From an uncultured Oscillospiraceae bacterium (GTDB lineage Bacteria; Bacillota; Clostridia; Oscillospirales; Ruminococcaceae), in contig CAKTAM010000047.1 of NCBI GenBank assembly GCA_934527255.1, positions 1 through 13,383 on the forward strand: a DNA stretch of 13,383 bases, given 5' to 3'. Under the pieces are notes generated by a model. The model had not been told where the DNA came from. It did no database searches and saw only the letters and a list, made by a program, of their open reading frames with translations. Made by a program: the position numbers and the translations under genes. Below, in pieces: positions 12,427 to 13,383 of the stretch (the first letter of the stretch is position 1; every line of letters begins with the position of its first letter).

Positions 12427-12460
12427 GACAGAGGCTTTGTGGCTTCTGTCCGTTTTTTTT
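12427..12460 (+). terminator. Rho-independent terminator after the MutS-like gene
   Basis: GACAGAGGC at 12427-12435 pairs with GCTTCTGTC at 12442-12450 (one G-U pair) around a six-base loop, followed after CG by eight T (12453-12460). It closes the MraY-like/MutS-like unit. Confidence 0.88.
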
Positions 12461-12518
12461 GTCGGGTCTGTTTTTTCTTTTGTCCTCATACGCTGAATGC
12501 AAAAGGAGGAACAGCGGT

Positions 12519-13383
12519 ATGGAAAAAGAGAAAACGCTGCGGGCGGCTATTTATTGCCGTCTGTCCGAGGAGGATCGCAATAAACAGGGTGAGGAGAGTG
12601 AAAGCATTCAAAATCAGAAAGCCATGCTGCAGCAGTATGCATGCGAGCAGGGCTGGAAAATCTGGAAGGTTTACAGCGATGAGGACTATACCGGAGCTGA
12701 TCGCAGCCGGCCGGCCTTCAATCAGCTGCTGAAGGATGCCCGCAGCGGCTGCTTTGATATTGTGCTGTGCAAGTCACAAAGCCGGTTCACGCGTGAGCTG
12801 GAGCTGGTGGAACGCTATCTGCACGGCCTGTTTGTGCAGTGGGGAATTCGTTTTGTGGGCTATGCCGACCATGCGGATACCGCGAACCACGGCAATAAAA
12901 AGGCGCGGCAGATCAACGGGCTGGTAAACGAGTGGTATCTGGAGGATCTTTCCGATAATATCCGAACAGTTTTTCGCACCAAGCAGCGGCAGGGGCAGTT
13001 TATCGGCAGCTTTGCTCCTTATGGGTACGAAAAAAGCCCGGAGGATAAAAACCACCTGATACCGGAGCCGCAGGCAGCCGCAGTGGTGCGGCAGATTTTT
13101 CAAAACAGCGCCGAGGGGCTGACGCCATCCGCAGTGGCTCACTTGCTGAACGACAGGGGAATACCCAACCCAAGCACATATAAAGCGGCACGCTACGCGC
13201 ATTTTCGCAGGGCCGGGCGGCCGGGGCAGCAATGGAGCGGCAGCACGGTGCGGGCCATTCTTGCCAACCCGGTGTATTGCGGAATGCTTCGGCAGCACTT
13301 GCGCGAAAAGGTCAGTTATAAATCCGAAAGTGTGCGGCGGGTGCCAGCCGAAGAACAGATAACGGTGAGAGGGACGCATACAC
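12519..13383 (+). CDS. Large serine recombinase (partial, runs off window)
   Basis: An uninterrupted frame of 288 codons starts with ATG at 12519 after an excellent AAAAGGAGG site (12501-12509) and has no stop before the window ends. The N-terminal resolvase/invertase domain has AAIYCRLSEED with the catalytic serine S16, DYTGADRSRPAFNQLL, and SQSRFTRE with the active-site arginines. It is followed by the DNA-binding recombinase domain (APYGYEKSPE, PEPQAAAVVRQIF, LNDRGIPNP, WSGSTVRAILANPVYCG). This is the architecture of large serine integrases of phages and integrative/conjugative elements. It recombines att sites to insert or excise an element. The gene is separated from the previous operon by a terminator. 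The zinc-ribbon and coiled-coil part should lie beyond the window. Confidence 0.92.
   Translation, partial: MEKEKTLRAAIYCRLSEEDRNKQGEESESIQNQKAMLQQYACEQGWKIWKVYSDEDYTGADRSRPAFNQLLKDARSGCFDIVLCKSQSRFTRELELVERYLHGLFVQWGIRFVGYADHADTANHGNKKARQINGLVNEWYLEDLSDNIRTVFRTKQRQGQFIGSFAPYGYEKSPEDKNHLIPEPQAAAVVRQIFQNSAEGLTPSAVAHLLNDRGIPNPSTYKAARYAHFRRAGRPGQQWSGSTVRAILANPVYCGMLRQHLREKVSYKSESVRRVPAEEQITVRGTHT

Noticed and set aside
12439..12927. Short open frames inside the start of the serine recombinase region
   Set aside because: They are out-of-frame shadows; the frame from 12519 is open to the window end and carries all recombinase motifs.

Overview
The window is a bacterial accessory-metabolism region of about 13.4 kb with every recognisable gene on the + strand. 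Moderately high GC coding sequence, strong AGGAGG-type ribosome binding sites, a glycyl radical enzyme and the Pdu/Eut-type gene content suggest a strictly anaerobic, probably gut-associated Clostridia member (Oscillospiraceae/Lachnospiraceae-like). That placement is inference, as no rRNA or other marker gene is present.

From 1 to 9416 lies most of a glycyl radical enzyme-associated bacterial microcompartment (GRM) operon. In order it holds: the 3' end of a zinc-type alcohol dehydrogenase; five consecutive hexameric shell (BMC-H) genes, the fourth with a long Ala/Lys/Pro-rich N-terminal extension; an intercistronic stretch of about 325 bases rich in RNA hairpins; pduL (phosphotransacylase); an eutN/pduN-type vertex pentamer; pduS (flavin/Fe-S electron carrier); pduT (trimeric shell protein with the Fe-S ligand Cys38); a glycyl radical enzyme; its radical-SAM activase; pduU (permuted shell protein); and pduV/eutP (small GTPase-like protein). 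A rho-independent terminator overlaps the 3' end of pduV. The active-site residues of the glycyl radical enzyme match those of the B12-independent glycerol/1,2-propanediol dehydratases, so the likely pathway is diol to aldehyde, then acyl-CoA (aldehyde dehydrogenase gene not in the window), acyl phosphate (PduL) and acid, with the alcohol dehydrogenase reducing part of the aldehyde to recycle NAD+. Gene content and order resemble the fucose/rhamnose-linked propanediol compartments of Clostridia (GRM5 type), so a sugar-phosphate aldolase and an aldehyde dehydrogenase would be expected upstream.

From 9437 to 12460 is a second transcription unit. It has a good sigma-A-type promoter with an extended -10 and an inverted repeat over the -35, a MraY/WecA-like membrane phosphoglycosyl transferase, and a MutS-like ATPase gene that is broken by an exact 62-bp tandem duplication shifting the reading frame. 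A terminator follows.

From 12519 a large serine recombinase begins and runs off the window, marking the edge of a probable mobile element. The region as a whole is a metabolic organelle operon beside a small envelope/DNA-ATPase operon and a mobile-element recombinase.
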